The position numbers and the translations under genes were made by a program. Positions 41,310 through 50,764 of a stretch of DNA of 64,000 bases are shown piece by piece. Origin of the DNA: Porphyrobacter sp. (GTDB taxonomy: Bacteria; Pseudomonadota; Alphaproteobacteria; Sphingomonadales; Sphingomonadaceae); contig JAGIBN010000010.1 in the NCBI GenBank assembly GCA_017744315.1, forward strand, positions 1 through 64,000, written 5' to 3'. The notes under the pieces were generated by a model, which ran no database searches, was not told the DNA's origin, and was given only the letters and a program-made list of their open reading frames with translations. Position 1 is the stretch's first letter, and each line of letters opens with the position of its first letter.

Positions 41310-42008
41310 CTAAGCAAACACTTCGTCGAACAGTTCGAGCATGGCCGCCCAGCTCTGTCGGTCGGCGCTGGCGTCGTAGGCGGTAGCAGGGTTGTCGTTG
41401 GGGGCGGGGTTGGTGAAGCCGTGCTTCACGCGGCTGTAGGAATGGAAATGCCAGTTCGCCTGAGCCTCATCCATCTCCTCCCAGAAAGCCAGAACCTGGC
41501 TACGTGGAACCATGGGATCGGCATCGCCGTGGCACACCAATATCCGCGCGCTGATGCCGTCCGGTTCGGCCCGGAGGCCGGTGTCGAGCAGGCCGTGAAA
41601 GCTAACTACCGCCTCGAGAGGAGCTCCGTCGCGGGCGAGTTCAAGCGCTGCCTGGCCGCCCATGCAAAAGCCGATGGCCGCTAGCGGAAGTCCGCGGGCC
41701 TCAGGTTGTGTTGCCAAGGCCTTCAGCGCGGCTTTGAGGCGGCGGCGATAGATGAGCGGATCAGGGCGAATTTCCGCAGCAGCTGCACGGGCCTCGTCGA
41801 AGTTTCTCGGCTGCCTGCCGTAGAAGTCGGCAATCAGAGCTAGATAACCCTCCTCGGCCAGCGCCAGTGCCTTTGTTTCCACCACGGGTGTCGAATTCAT
41901 GATGGTCGGGAAAACCAGAATGGCCGCGCGGGGAGTGGCAGCTGGATTGGCGACGCAGCCGGTAAGCTGGGTGGTGCCGTCGAAGTAGGTGAAGGGTTCA
42001 AGGCTCAT
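41310..42008 (-). CDS. dienelactone hydrolase-family protein
   Basis: The 232-residue alpha/beta hydrolase has a Cys nucleophile in IGFCMGGQAALEL, an Asp in LVCHGDADPMV and a His in RVKHGFTNPAPN, the Cys-Asp-His triad typical of dienelactone hydrolases. The natural substrate is probably not dienelactone, since no aromatic ring-cleavage genes flank it. The ATG at 42008 lacks a good ribosome site, but earlier in-frame starts encode an unrelated N-terminus. It is convergent with the acyl-CoA dehydrogenase gene. Confidence 0.9.
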   Translation of the reverse strand: MSLEPFTYFDGTTQLTGCVANPAATPRAAILVFPTIMNSTPVVETKALALAEEGYLALIADFYGRQPRNFDEARAAAAEIRPDPLIYRRRLKAALKALATQPEARGLPLAAIGFCMGGQAALELARDGAPLEAVVSFHGLLDTGLRAEPDGISARILVCHGDADPMVPRSQVLAFWEEMDEAQANWHFHSYSRVKHGFTNPAPNDNPATAYDASADRQSWAAMLELFDEVFA

Positions 42009-42110
42009 CGTTAACCAATAGCCACAGAGTAAAAGCGGCGAAAGTCCGGACATCCCGCCGGTTCTCATCAGGCAATTGTTGGACCGCCAGGGATTTGATA
42101 GACTAGCCCG

Positions 42111-42488
42111 ATGCAAATCTCGGGCCTTCTAACTCTGGCCGCGGCTGCTGCGACCTCGATCGTATCTTCGCCATCGTCGGACCGAACGGGCCAATGGTGG
42201 ATTCGGTTTTCGGCGCCACTGACTGAGCTGAGTCAGGATGCCTCGGCATCTGTCGCCAAAATCCCGCTCAATCTCGACGCGTTCCCCGGATCGTCGTTGA
42301 TACTTTGCTCAACCAAGTCGGTCGGGGAGTTCGGGGAGGCACGCCGCGCAAAGGTCTTTGACGCCCTTGCTACGGCCGGCGTGCCCCGTGATCACATTCA
42401 CGATGCTGGCGATTGCGGCTTCGAAGGCGATTCTCAATCCTTCGACAACGCCGAGTCTGTGCTCATCATCATGCAACGGGTCGGTTGA
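42111..42488 (+). CDS. small exported protein, possibly a degenerate OmpA-like domain
   Basis: The 125-residue protein has a short signal-like N-terminus (about 1-19). The segment GEARRAKVFDALATAGVPRDHIHDAGDCG (given here in parts: GEARRAKVFDALATAG, then VPRDHIHDAGDCG) resembles the helix-loop of OmpA C-terminal domains (LSxxRAxxVxxxLxxxGI), and NAESVLIIMQ could match the last strand. The peptidoglycan-binding Asp and Arg are not evident. There is no clear ribosome site. Reality as a gene is moderately supported by the signal peptide and by its space between two divergent or convergent genes. Confidence 0.5.
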   Translation: MQISGLLTLAAAAATSIVSSPSSDRTGQWWIRFSAPLTELSQDASASVAKIPLNLDAFPGSSLILCSTKSVGEFGEARRAKVFDALATAGVPRDHIHDAGDCGFEGDSQSFDNAESVLIIMQRVG

Positions 42489-42497
42489 CCCGACGTC

Positions 42498-43418
42498 CTA
42501 CTCGGTGGGCAGGAAGTCTGGCACGGAGAGATAGCGCTCGCCCGTGTCGTAGTTGAAGCCGAGCACCCGGGTTCCGGCTGGCAGTTCAGCGAGCTTCTGT
42601 TGAATGGCGGCCAGCGTAGCGCCGGAGCTGATTCCAACGAGGAGACCCTCTTCGCGCGCGCAGCGGCGAGCCATCTCCTTGGCATCCTCCGGCTCGACCT
42701 GAATAGCGCCGTCGATGGCCTGGGTGTGGAGGTTCGCTGGAATGAACCCCGCGCCGATCCCCTGGATCGGGTGAGGGCCAGGCTGACCGCCGGAAATGAC
42801 CGGCGAAAGTGTCGGTTCGACAGCGTAGGCCTTGAGTTCCGGCCACGCCTTCTTGAGTTGCTCGGCGCAAGCCGTGAGATGGCCGCCGGTGCCTACGCCC
42901 GTGATGATCAGCGCTGGCGGCGCATCGCCGAAATCACGCAGAATCTCCTGCGCCGTCGTTTCGGCGTGGACCTTGACGTTGGCAGGGTTCTCGAACTGCT
43001 GCGGCATCCACGCGCCCGGTGTTTCGTCGACGATCTGCTGCGCCCGCTCGAGTGCGCCCTTCATGCCCTTTTCCTTGGGCGTGAGATCGAATGTCGCGCC
43101 GTAGGCCAGCATCAGGCGGCGGCGCTCTAGCGACATCGATTCAGGCATGACCAGAATGAGCTTGTAGCCCTTGACCGCAGCCACCATCGCCAGGCCGATG
43201 CCGGTGTTGCCGCTGGTCGGCTCGACGATCGTGCCGTCGGGCTTCAAGGCACCGGATTGCTCCGCTGCCTCCACCATGGCCAGGGCGATGCGATCTTTGA
43301 TCGACCCACCGGGATTGGACCGTTCGCTCTTCACCCAGACTTCATGGTCGGGAAACAGCCGCGACAGGCGGATGTGCGGGGTGTTGCCGATGGTTGCGAG
43401 GACGTTGTCTGCTTTCAT
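42498..43418 (-). CDS. cysK: cysteine synthase (O-acetylserine sulfhydrylase A)
   Basis: PLP enzyme that makes cysteine from O-acetylserine and sulfide. The 306-residue protein has the PLP lysine K41 in [15 protein letters not shown], the substrate loop [15 protein letters not shown], the phosphate-binding GVGTGGHL and the C-terminal [10 protein letters not shown]. The ATG at 43418 overlaps the end of the upstream MFS gene as ATGA, so the two are translated together. Confidence 0.96.
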   Translation of the reverse strand: MKADNVLATIGNTPHIRLSRLFPDHEVWVKSERSNPGGSIKDRIALAMVEAAEQSGALKPDGTIVEPTSGNTGIGLAMVAAVKGYKLILVMPESMSLERRRLMLAYGATFDLTPKEKGMKGALERAQQIVDETPGAWMPQQFENPANVKVHAETTAQEILRDFGDAPPALIITGVGTGGHLTACAEQLKKAWPELKAYAVEPTLSPVISGGQPGPHPIQGIGAGFIPANLHTQAIDGAIQVEPEDAKEMARRCAREEGLLVGISSGATLAAIQQKLAELPAGTRVLGFNYDTGERYLSVPDFLPTE

Positions 43419-44707
43419 TTGGCGGGTTCCTTGCCGGTCTCTTCGTGCAGAAATGTCGGGGCGAACGTCCTTGCTTTACGCAGCTCAGGAAAGATCCAGG
43501 CCCAGATTGCGGTAATTACTATCGCACCGACACCGCCAAAGGCAACCGCTCCGGCGGCTCCCAGGAGTGCGGCCGCCAAGCCCGACTGCAGTTCGCCTAA
43601 TTCGTTGCTCGCGGAAACCGCCAGGCCCGAAATGGCCGAAACCCGGCCGCGCATGGTGTCGGGCGTGTTGAGCTGGACGAGCGAGTTGCGGATGAACACG
43701 GAGATCATGTCCGCCGCTCCGAGCACGGCCAGCGTGCCCATCGAGAGCAGGAAATTGCGTGACAAGGCGAAAGCTATGGTCGCGAGGCCGAAGACGACCA
43801 CCGCCCAGAGCATCTTGACCCCGACGTTGTTCGCCAGTGGCCGCCACGAGAGCCATGCGGCTACCAGCGCAGCACCGACGGCCGGGGCTCCGCGCATCAG
43901 GCCGAGGCCCTCAGGGCCGACGTGAAGAATGTCGCGCGCGAACACGGGCAGCATCGCCGTGGCCCCGCCAAGCAGAACCGCGAACAGGTCGAGTGTGATG
44001 CATCCGAGCAGAAACCGCTCGCGGCGCACGAAGGTGAAGCCATCGAGGATCTGGCGCAGCGGATGAACCGGCGGCCCCTGGTGAACCGCACGAACCGGGC
44101 GGACGCTCGATATGAGCAGGCCCGAGAGCAGCAGCAGTCCGGCTGCGATAAAGTACGGCAATGCTGGTGTGTGCGCGAACAGGAAACCGCCCACCGCTGG
44201 GCCAGCCACTGTGGCGACCTGCCAGGCGATTGAACTGAGCGCGATCGCCTTCGGCAGCAGGGCCGGCGGCACGATATTGGGAGCAATGGCGCTGAGCGCT
44301 GGCCCATTGAAGACTCGGGCCGATCCGTGCGCAGCCGCAAGGCCGAAGAGAAGTGGCAGACTCAGCGCATCCGCAGCGGTGGCGAGGGCAAGCGTCACGG
44401 CGATGCCGCAGTCGATCACGTTGGCGAACAGGACCACGCGGCGGCGGTCGAATCGGTCTGCCGCCACACCAGCCACGGGAGTCAGGAGGAACAGCGGGAC
44501 GAACTGCGCTGCTCCGAGCAGTCCGAGCATGAAGGCTGCATCGCGAACGCTCATGCCATAGTCGGCGCGCGCTACGTCGTACGTTTGGTAGCCGATCAGG
44601 ACTACCATCGACAGGGTAGCAAACACGGCGAGGAAACGGGCCAGCCAGAAGCGCCGATAATCGGCGATCTGAAGCGGGGAGGTGGGCTCAACGAGAGGCG
44701 CAGTCAC
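43415..44707 (-). CDS. MFS transporter (EntS-like MFS_3 group)
   Basis: The 430-residue protein has about 12 hydrophobic helices, [15 protein letters not shown] after helix 2 (the MFS loop motif) and [20 protein letters not shown]. It resembles the EntS/MFS_3 exporters, but the substrate is unknown. Its coupling to cysK by an ATGA overlap raises the possibility of export of a thiol or cysteine-derived compound (inference). The start is GTG at 44707 with GGGGCG upstream. Confidence 0.9.
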   Translation of the reverse strand: MTAPLVEPTSPLQIADYRRFWLARFLAVFATLSMVVLIGYQTYDVARADYGMSVRDAAFMLGLLGAAQFVPLFLLTPVAGVAADRFDRRRVVLFANVIDCGIAVTLALATAADALSLPLLFGLAAAHGSARVFNGPALSAIAPNIVPPALLPKAIALSSIAWQVATVAGPAVGGFLFAHTPALPYFIAAGLLLLSGLLISSVRPVRAVHQGPPVHPLRQILDGFTFVRRERFLLGCITLDLFAVLLGGATAMLPVFARDILHVGPEGLGLMRGAPAVGAALVAAWLSWRPLANNVGVKMLWAVVVFGLATIAFALSRNFLLSMGTLAVLGAADMISVFIRNSLVQLNTPDTMRGRVSAISGLAVSASNELGELQSGLAAALLGAAGAVAFGGVGAIVITAIWAWIFPELRKARTFAPTFLHEETGKEPAK

Positions 44708-44800
44708 TCGCGCCCCATGGCAGGTGTGCGCGGGGGCGCCAAGATACTAGCGCTTATCAGCCTTCAAGTGGTCGTTGTAGCCCACGACTGAGCGCGAAGC

Positions 44801-45160
44801 TCAGCCCCGGCGACGCACGCGTGAGTTGGGCTGTATCTGCTCGATCATGCCGACAAAATCGTCGAGCCGCAGGATGCGTTCGAACTGGAAACCTGCGCGA
44901 TCGCCGGTCCGCCAGATGCAGTAGGCTTCGATTCGACCGATGACGGGCAACCGGACGATTACGCGGTCTCCGCGGGCCGGCGTGGGAGTGTCGACCTCGA
45001 TGGCGTCGACCATGAAGCCGTGAGCCGAAAGATTGCTGATGTGCAGCTTGATATCACCGACGGTCCGATGTTCTCCGATCGTCGGAAAATCAACCGGATG
45101 CCGCGCCGCGCGACGCATTTCCGTCACAGAAAGCTGGGCTCCACCTGCCATAGCTCTCAC
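44801..45160 (-). CDS. PilZ-domain protein
   Basis: The 119-residue stand-alone PilZ-like protein has a basic start (RRAARHPVDFPT) followed by LHISNLSAHGFMVDAIEVDTP, GDRVIVRLPVIGRIEAYCIWR and GFQFERIL, which fit the beta-barrel of PilZ. The cyclic di-GMP binding pattern RxxxR...DxSxxG is partly degenerate (RRAAR, NLSAHG). The start is GTG at 45160 or ATG at 45151; neither has an ideal ribosome site. Confidence 0.85.
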   Translation of the reverse strand: MRAMAGGAQLSVTEMRRAARHPVDFPTIGEHRTVGDIKLHISNLSAHGFMVDAIEVDTPTPARGDRVIVRLPVIGRIEAYCIWRTGDRAGFQFERILRLDDFVGMIEQIQPNSRVRRRG

Positions 45161-45243
45161 TCACCCCTTAATTCGTTGCAACCCCAAGGAAGCAAATGCC
45201 AGCAAAAGCTGGACAAAGGGTAAAGGAGGGGGTGGGGAGTTGT

Positions 45244-46476
45244 TCAGGCCCCCCGCAGGATCGCGTGTCGCTTGCGCCCGAGGCTGAGCTTACGCTCCTC
45301 TCCCGGAGATAGCTCGATCAGCAAGCCCGGATCGGATTGCGCGACATCGTCAACTCGCACTGCACCCTCGGCGATCTTGCGTTTCGCTTCTCCGTTGGAG
45401 GCCGTGAAGCCGACAGCCGTGCAGGCCGCACCCAGACGGACACCCTCGGATGTGACTTCGAGAACCGGCAAATCCTGGCCCATCCCGCCGCCGGCAAAGG
45501 TCGCCGCTGCGGTGGCCTCGGCCGTGCTCGCGGCGTCGTCGCCGCGGACGAGCTTTGTGACCTCATTGGCGAGCACGATCTTGGCCTGATTGATCTCGGC
45601 CCCTTCCAAAGCCTCGAGGCGGGCGATTTCATCGAGCGGCAAGTCGGTGAACAGGCGCAGGAACCGGCCGACATCACGGTCGTCTGCGTTGCGCCAGTAT
45701 TGCCAGAAATCGTAGCTCGGCAGTTGATCCTCGTTGAGCCACACGGCGCCCGCGGCGGTCTTGCCCATCTTTGCGCCGTCTGCCGTGGTTAGCAGTGGAG
45801 TGGTCAGGCCGAAGACTTCGACCCCGTCCATGCGGCGGGTGAGCTCCACCCCGTTGACGATGTTGCCCCACTGATCCGATCCACCCATCTGCAGTCGGAC
45901 GCTCTGGTCCTTGCACAAGTGGCGGAAGTCGTAGCCCTGCAGGATCATGTAGTTGAATTCGAGGAAGGTCATCGGCTGTTCGCGTTCGAGCCGCAAGCGG
46001 ACCGAGTCGAAGCTGAGCATGCGGTTGACGGTGAAGTGCGTGCCCACTTCCTGCAGCAGCTGGATGTAGCCGAGTTGGCCGAGCCAATCGTGGTTGTTGA
46101 CCATGATGGCATCGGTTGGGCCGTCGCCGAACTTTAGCAATTTGGCAAAAACCGTTCGTATCGAGGTTATGTTGTCCTCGATCGTCTGGTCGGTCAGCAT
46201 CTTGCGGCTCTCGTCGCGGCCGGTCGGATCGCCGATGCGGGTCGTGCCGCCGCCCATCAGGACGACAGGCTTGTGCCCGGTCTGCTGCAGCCGGCGGAGC
46301 ATCATGATCTGCACCAGGCTGCCGATATGGAGCGATGGCGCCGTGGCGTCGAAGCCGATATAGCCGGGCACGACCTGCTTCGCCGCGAGGGCATCGAGTG
46401 CCTCCGCGTCCGTCATCTGGTGGATGTAGCCTCGCTCGTCGAGAAGGCGGAGAAGGTCGGACTTGTACTGGCTCAT
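45244..46476 (-). CDS. tyrS: tyrosyl-tRNA synthetase
   Basis: The 410-residue class I synthetase. Signature motifs are HIGS (in [12 protein letters not shown]) for the ATP site, KMGKT (in [12 protein letters not shown]) for KMSKS, and the tyrosine pocket [13 protein letters not shown] and [14 protein letters not shown]-terminal S4 RNA-binding domain begins near 345. The ATG at 46476 follows AAGGAAG; an in-frame ATG further upstream at 46548 is unlikely. It is divergent to the DOMON-like gene. Confidence 0.97.
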   Translation of the reverse strand: MSQYKSDLLRLLDERGYIHQMTDAEALDALAAKQVVPGYIGFDATAPSLHIGSLVQIMMLRRLQQTGHKPVVLMGGGTTRIGDPTGRDESRKMLTDQTIEDNITSIRTVFAKLLKFGDGPTDAIMVNNHDWLGQLGYIQLLQEVGTHFTVNRMLSFDSVRLRLEREQPMTFLEFNYMILQGYDFRHLCKDQSVRLQMGGSDQWGNIVNGVELTRRMDGVEVFGLTTPLLTTADGAKMGKTAAGAVWLNEDQLPSYDFWQYWRNADDRDVGRFLRLFTDLPLDEIARLEALEGAEINQAKIVLANEVTKLVRGDDAASTAEATAAATFAGGGMGQDLPVLEVTSEGVRLGAACTAVGFTASNGEAKRKIAEGAVRVDDVAQSDPGLLIELSPGEERKLSLGRKRHAILRGA

Positions 46477-46521
46477 AGCGCTTCCTTGATCGGGGCGGGC
46501 GCGTAGCACGGGGTTGAACGC

Positions 46522-47064
46522 TTGCAAACGCATCTGCTGACCCCGCACCCCGATCGTCCTGCTTCAGCCGTGAGCCGGATCGAGGCTCGCGTGATAGGAT
46601 CGGATGCCAACTGGCTCCGCGTGCGCTGGCGTATCGAAGGGTCGCAACAGCTCGTCGTGCCGCCGTTTTCCGGCAAGGGAAGGGCGGACGGGCTGTGGGA
46701 AACCACATGCTTCGAGCTGTTCCTGAAGCCCGAAGGCCAGAGCGCCTACGTCGAACTCAACCTCTCCCCGTCCGAGCGCTGGAACGCCTACGATTTCGAG
46801 GCCTATCGCTGGGGCATGGCCGAACGCCCGTTCCCGCGCGAGCCTGAGTGCACGATGCGGCTGGGAAGCACCTTTGCGATCTTCGATGCCGCGATTCCCA
46901 TCGGCGGCCTCCCCCAAACCGAATGCGCGATGGGCATGAGCGCCGTCATCGAAGAGCAGGGCGGGGTGAAGAGCTACTGGGCGCTCGCCCACCCCGAAGG
47001 TGCACCAGACTTCCACTCACCCGCTTGCTTCACCGCCACGCTTCCGGCACCGGGAGCAGCATGA
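46522..47064 (+). CDS. DOMON-like domain protein
   Basis: The 180-residue protein matches the DOMON-like group of sphingomonads: [13 protein letters not shown] at the start, [43 protein letters not shown] and [18 protein letters not shown] folds bind heme or sugars, but no specific ligand is visible. It uses a TTG at 46522 with GGGG eight bases before. Its stop overlaps the start of the NamZ-like gene as ATGA. Confidence 0.85.
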   Translation: MQTHLLTPHPDRPASAVSRIEARVIGSDANWLRVRWRIEGSQQLVVPPFSGKGRADGLWETTCFELFLKPEGQSAYVELNLSPSERWNAYDFEAYRWGMAERPFPREPECTMRLGSTFAIFDAAIPIGGLPQTECAMGMSAVIEEQGGVKSYWALAHPEGAPDFHSPACFTATLPAPGAA

Positions 47065-48260
47065 AATTCGGGATCGACCGCCTGCTCGCGGAGCAGGAGC
47101 TGAGAGCACCTCTGGAAGGCAAGAGGGTCGCGCTGGTGGCGCATCCCGCCTCTGTGACCGCCAACCTGACCCATTCGCTCGACGCGCTCTTCGCCGCCGG
47201 GATCAACGTGACGGCGGCCTTCGGACCGCAGCACGGGATCAAGGGCGACAAGCAGGACAACATGGTCGAGACCGTGGACGAGACGGATGCCCGCTACGGC
47301 ATTCCCTTGTTCAGTCTCTACGGAGAGGTTCGCCGGCCGACTGGGCAGATGATGAGTTCTGCCGACGTGTTCCTGTTCGACCTGCAGGACCTCGGCTGCC
47401 GCATCTACACCTTCTGCACGACCTTGCTCTATCTGCTCGAGGAAGCGGCCCGGTACGGCAAGGAAGTCTGGGTCCTCGACCGTCCGAACCCGGCGGGCCG
47501 ACCAGTCGAAGGGACACTCCTCATCCCAGGCCAGGAGAGCTTTGTCGGCGCCGGCCCCATGCCGATGCGCCACGGCCTGACGATGGGCGAGATGGGGCAC
47601 TGGTTCATTCACCGCTTCGGGCTCGACGTCGAATATCGCGTTATCGAGATGCACGATTGGCTCCCCGAGGCAGGCCCCGGCTTCGGCTGGCCTGAGAGCC
47701 GCATCTGGATCAACCCGAGCCCCAACGCGGCCAGCCTGAACATGGCGCGGGCCTACGCCGGCACGGTCATGCTGGAAGGCACGACCCTGAGCGAAGGGCG
47801 CGGCACGACTCGGCCGCTCGAAGTTCTGTTCGGGGCGCCCGATGTCGACGCGGGGGCTGTCCTGGCCGAAATGCAGCGTGTGGCACCGGACTGGCTGGCG
47901 GGCTGCGCCATCCGCGAGTGCTGGTTTACCCCGACCTTCCACAAGTACGCAGGAGAGTTGTGCAACGCCTTGATGATCCACGCCGAAGGCGGGTTCTATC
48001 AGCACGAGGTGTTCCGCCCCTGGCGGTTGCAGGCCCTGGCGTTCAAGGCCATCCGCAACCTCTACCCCGACTACGAGATCTGGCGGGATTTCCCCTACGA
48101 GTATGAGTTCGAACGCCTGGCGATCGACGTGATCAACGGCGGCCATGTCCTGCGCGAATGGGTCGAAGATGCGGCCGCAAAACCAGGCGACCTCGACGCT
48201 CTGACGAGCGCAGACGAGGCCGAATGGCGTGAGGACGTGAAAGACCTGCTGCTCTACTGA
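47061..48260 (+). CDS. DUF1343/NamZ-like exo-beta-N-acetylmuramidase family protein
   Basis: The 399-residue protein matches DUF1343: RVALVAHPASV, FGPQHGIKGDKQDNMVETVDE, IPLFSLYGEVRRPTGQMM, VFLFDLQDLGCRIYTF, VLDRPNPAGRP, and SPNAASLNMARAYAGTVMLEG. One member, NamZ, releases MurNAc from peptidoglycan fragments. I see no signal peptide here ([17 protein letters not shown]), so this copy appears cytosolic, unlike secreted versions. It is coupled to the DOMON-like gene. Role in cell-wall recycling is inference. Confidence 0.9.
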   Translation: MKFGIDRLLAEQELRAPLEGKRVALVAHPASVTANLTHSLDALFAAGINVTAAFGPQHGIKGDKQDNMVETVDETDARYGIPLFSLYGEVRRPTGQMMSSADVFLFDLQDLGCRIYTFCTTLLYLLEEAARYGKEVWVLDRPNPAGRPVEGTLLIPGQESFVGAGPMPMRHGLTMGEMGHWFIHRFGLDVEYRVIEMHDWLPEAGPGFGWPESRIWINPSPNAASLNMARAYAGTVMLEGTTLSEGRGTTRPLEVLFGAPDVDAGAVLAEMQRVAPDWLAGCAIRECWFTPTFHKYAGELCNALMIHAEGGFYQHEVFRPWRLQALAFKAIRNLYPDYEIWRDFPYEYEFERLAIDVINGGHVLREWVEDAAAKPGDLDALTSADEAEWREDVKDLLLY

Positions 48261-48272
48261 GCAGCATCGGGT

Positions 48273-48602
48273 CTATCGAAGCGGGCGGACCTGCGCGGGC
48301 TCGTTGATCTTCGGTACCGGGCGGATGTCGCTGGTATCGTTTCGCATGACCATGACCGAACAACCGCTGACCCTTTGGTCGACCGCGGCGATCAGCAGCC
48401 CTTCCTCGGTCTTGTCGGCGTCCCGCTGGAGCGCTGGTTGGCCCCGTTCCTGACGGACCAGTTCTATACGGCCAATGCAACTATCGGCCATTGTGTTGGC
48501 CAGGGCGTGCGTAGCGCCGGGCGCCGGCGCCAGCGGGACTTCCTTCGGCGCCGTGGCGCCGGTGGTGAGTGCGAGTGCGATAAGGGCAATGGCGGTGCGC
48601 AA
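48273..48602 (-). CDS. small exported protein of unknown function
   Basis: The 109-residue protein has a signal peptide (MRTAIALIALALTTGATA, cleavage around 18) and two Cys residues in the mature part (DSCIGR and SGCSVMV), which may form a disulfide. No family is recognised. It starts with TTG at 48602 behind a strong AAAGGAGAGG. The end is near the convergent NamZ-like gene. Confidence 0.7.
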   Translation of the reverse strand: MRTAIALIALALTTGATAPKEVPLAPAPGATHALANTMADSCIGRIELVRQERGQPALQRDADKTEEGLLIAAVDQRVSGCSVMVMRNDTSDIRPVPKINEPAQVRPLR

Positions 48603-48698
48603 CAGGTCCTCTCCTTTTGACTCGGTTGTATCACGATTCCGCTGTCTTCAAAATCCCGCGCTCGCTGCTAAGCCTTGGTCAAACGCAAGGAGAGACGG

Positions 48699-49445
48699 AT
48701 GCTCAAGCTTTACAGCTTCGGACCGGGCGCGAACTCGCTCAAGCCGATGCTCACACTGTTCGAAAAGGGCCTCGAATACGAACAGCATCTGCTGAACCCG
48801 GCCAAGTTCGAGCACCATTCGGACTGGTACAAGGCCGTCAATCCGCGCGGACAGGTCCCGGCGCTCGATGATAACGGACGCATCGTCACTGAAAGCACGG
48901 TGATCTGCGAATACCTCGAAGATGCCCATCCGACCGCGGTGAAGCTGCGTCCGGACGATCCCTACGACCGCGCCCAGATGCGTGTCTGGACCAAGTGGGT
49001 CGACGAATACTTCTGCTGGTGCGTCTCTACCATCGGCTGGCATCGGGGCGTCCGGTTCATGGCCCAGCAGCTCAGCGATGCCGAGTTCGAGGAGCATCTG
49101 AAGAAGATCCCGATTCCCGAGCAGCAGGTGAAGTGGCGCCGGGCGCGAGAGGGCTTCCCGCAGGATCTGCTCGACGAAGAGATGCGCAAGATTGGCGTCT
49201 CGGTGCGCAAGCTCGACGATCATCTGGCAGACAACGAATGGCTGGCCGGCGGGATGTTCTCACTGGCCGACATCTGCAACTTCGCGATCGCCAACGGCAT
49301 GGAAGTCGGGTTTGCCGATCAGGTGAACAAGCAGGACACGCCGCACCTCGTCCGTTGGATCGAACAGATCAACGCGCGCCCGAAGGTGCAGGAGATGTTC
49401 ACCAAGGTTCCTCGTGAACGGCTGGGTCCGCCCAAGGATAGCTGA
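48699..49445 (+). CDS. glutathione S-transferase-family protein
   Basis: The 248-residue protein has a thioredoxin-like N-domain (LKLYSFGPGANSLKPMLTLFEKGLEYEQHLL, given as LKLYSFGPGANSLKPM then LTLFEKGLEYEQHLL), the GSH-binding NPRGQVPALDDNGRIVTEST with the cis-Pro and Thr-Glu-Ser, and a helical C-domain. The catalytic Ser/Cys position is around SFGPGANS. Substrate unknown. The ATG follows AAGGAGAGACGG. Confidence 0.92.
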   Translation: MLKLYSFGPGANSLKPMLTLFEKGLEYEQHLLNPAKFEHHSDWYKAVNPRGQVPALDDNGRIVTESTVICEYLEDAHPTAVKLRPDDPYDRAQMRVWTKWVDEYFCWCVSTIGWHRGVRFMAQQLSDAEFEEHLKKIPIPEQQVKWRRAREGFPQDLLDEEMRKIGVSVRKLDDHLADNEWLAGGMFSLADICNFAIANGMEVGFADQVNKQDTPHLVRWIEQINARPKVQEMFTKVPRERLGPPKDS

Positions 49446-49501
49446 CGCGGCGGCGAGCCGCGGTAACGGAGTGGCAAGGCCCGCGTGGTTAATGGGCGGT
49501 C

Positions 49502-50698
49502 ATGACGTGGCACTTTTTCCGCAAGGCTGACTGGCTGGATAGGTCGCGGGCCACCGTATACCTGGCGCTGTTCGCGGCGATCAACGTCGCGAGCCTGGTA
49601 CTGCTCGTGGCGACGTCACAGGGCGGGATCGATCGCAACGGCTCCTTGCTTGGCACCGATTTCTTGAGCTTCTGGGCAGCCGGCCAGATGCTCCATTCGG
49701 GGGCGCCGGTATACGATGCGGCGGCACACATTGCCGCGCAACGGGCGTTCTACGCCCCGGAAAACGGCTACATGGCCTTCTTATATCCGCCCTCGTTCCT
49801 GCCGTTTTGCTGGCCGCTCGGACTTGTCAGCTATTTCCCGGCGCTGGTCGGGTGGCTGCTAGCGACGGGTTCGCTCTACGTTTTCGCAGTGCGCAAATGG
49901 CTCGACGAGATGGCGGTCGATCGCCCGACCTGGCTTCTCTGCGCCGCATTTCCTCCGGTCTTGCTGACCATTACGCACGGCCAGAGCGCGTTCCTGGTTG
50001 CGGGCCTGCTTGGGCTCGGTGCCTTGCTGGTGCCGCGGGCGCCGATACTGGCCGGCGCGCTGTTCGGCCTGGCAACGATCAAGCCGCAGTTCGGCCTCCT
50101 GCTCCCCCTGGCCTTGCTGATGACCCGCGAATGGCGCGTCATCCTTGCGGCCGGGGTGACCGCTCTGGCCGTGGCGATTGCGAGCGCGGCCCTCTTTGGC
50201 TGGACCATCTGGGCCGATTGGTACCTTGCGAGCGACCGTGCGCAGTCAGCGTTGGTCGCGGGGGAAGTAGCCTACGCGAAGATGATGAGCCCGCTGGCAG
50301 CGTTGAAACTACTCGGCGCGCCAAACGGCGTAGCCTTCGCTGTGCAGGGTATCGTGGCGATCTCCGTCGCAGGTGCCGTAGTGTGGGCGGCCTGGGGACG
50401 ACGTTGGAACAGCGCTCTCGCTGCCCTGGTGCTCGCCGGGGCGCCGTTGGTCACCCCCTTCGTACTCGATTACGACATGGTCCTGTTGGCGTTTCCGTTG
50501 ATCTATCTTGCCGCGACCGGGTTTCGCGATTGGGAGCGGCTGGCCTTGGTATTCGGCTTCGCTGGAGCGGCCTTGGCTCGGCCTCTGGCCCTGCACGCGG
50601 GAATACCTGTAATGCCGCTGATAACGGGATTTTTGTTCGTTGTTCTGGCTCGCCGGGTTCTCGGCGCGGCGTCAGTTCCCTCGCTGGCAACGGAATAG
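49502..50698 (+). CDS. GT87-type (DUF2029) polytopic glycosyltransferase-like protein
   Basis: The 398-residue protein has about ten membrane helices. GTDFLSFWAAGQML near the N-terminus, with the acidic residue expected for a GT-C polyprenol-linked glycosyltransferase, and SGAPVYDAAAH, AFLYPPSFLPF and LATIKPQFGLLLPLAL are typical of the DUF2029/GT87 group. The donor and acceptor are unknown. No other glycan gene is adjacent. Confidence 0.85.
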   Translation: MTWHFFRKADWLDRSRATVYLALFAAINVASLVLLVATSQGGIDRNGSLLGTDFLSFWAAGQMLHSGAPVYDAAAHIAAQRAFYAPENGYMAFLYPPSFLPFCWPLGLVSYFPALVGWLLATGSLYVFAVRKWLDEMAVDRPTWLLCAAFPPVLLTITHGQSAFLVAGLLGLGALLVPRAPILAGALFGLATIKPQFGLLLPLALLMTREWRVILAAGVTALAVAIASAALFGWTIWADWYLASDRAQSALVAGEVAYAKMMSPLAALKLLGAPNGVAFAVQGIVAISVAGAVVWAAWGRRWNSALAALVLAGAPLVTPFVLDYDMVLLAFPLIYLAATGFRDWERLALVFGFAGAALARPLALHAGIPVMPLITGFLFVVLARRVLGAASVPSLATE

Positions 50699-50700
50699 CC

Positions 50701-50715
50701 TTAACGTCTCGCTAA
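50701..50715 (+). promoter_or_regulatory. CtrA-like half-site pair upstream of the chemoreceptor genes
   Basis: TTAA, seven bases, CTAA (50701-50704 and 50712-50715) is close to the alphaproteobacterial CtrA consensus TTAA-N7-TTAA. It lies 49 bases before the start codon of the first methyl-accepting protein, in the right place for a promoter. CtrA controls motility and chemotaxis genes in the class. One mismatch makes this tentative. Confidence 0.35.
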
Positions 50716-50764
50716 CCAAACTAATGATACCGCTATCTCTACAAGATAAGGGGTGGGGGTTAGA

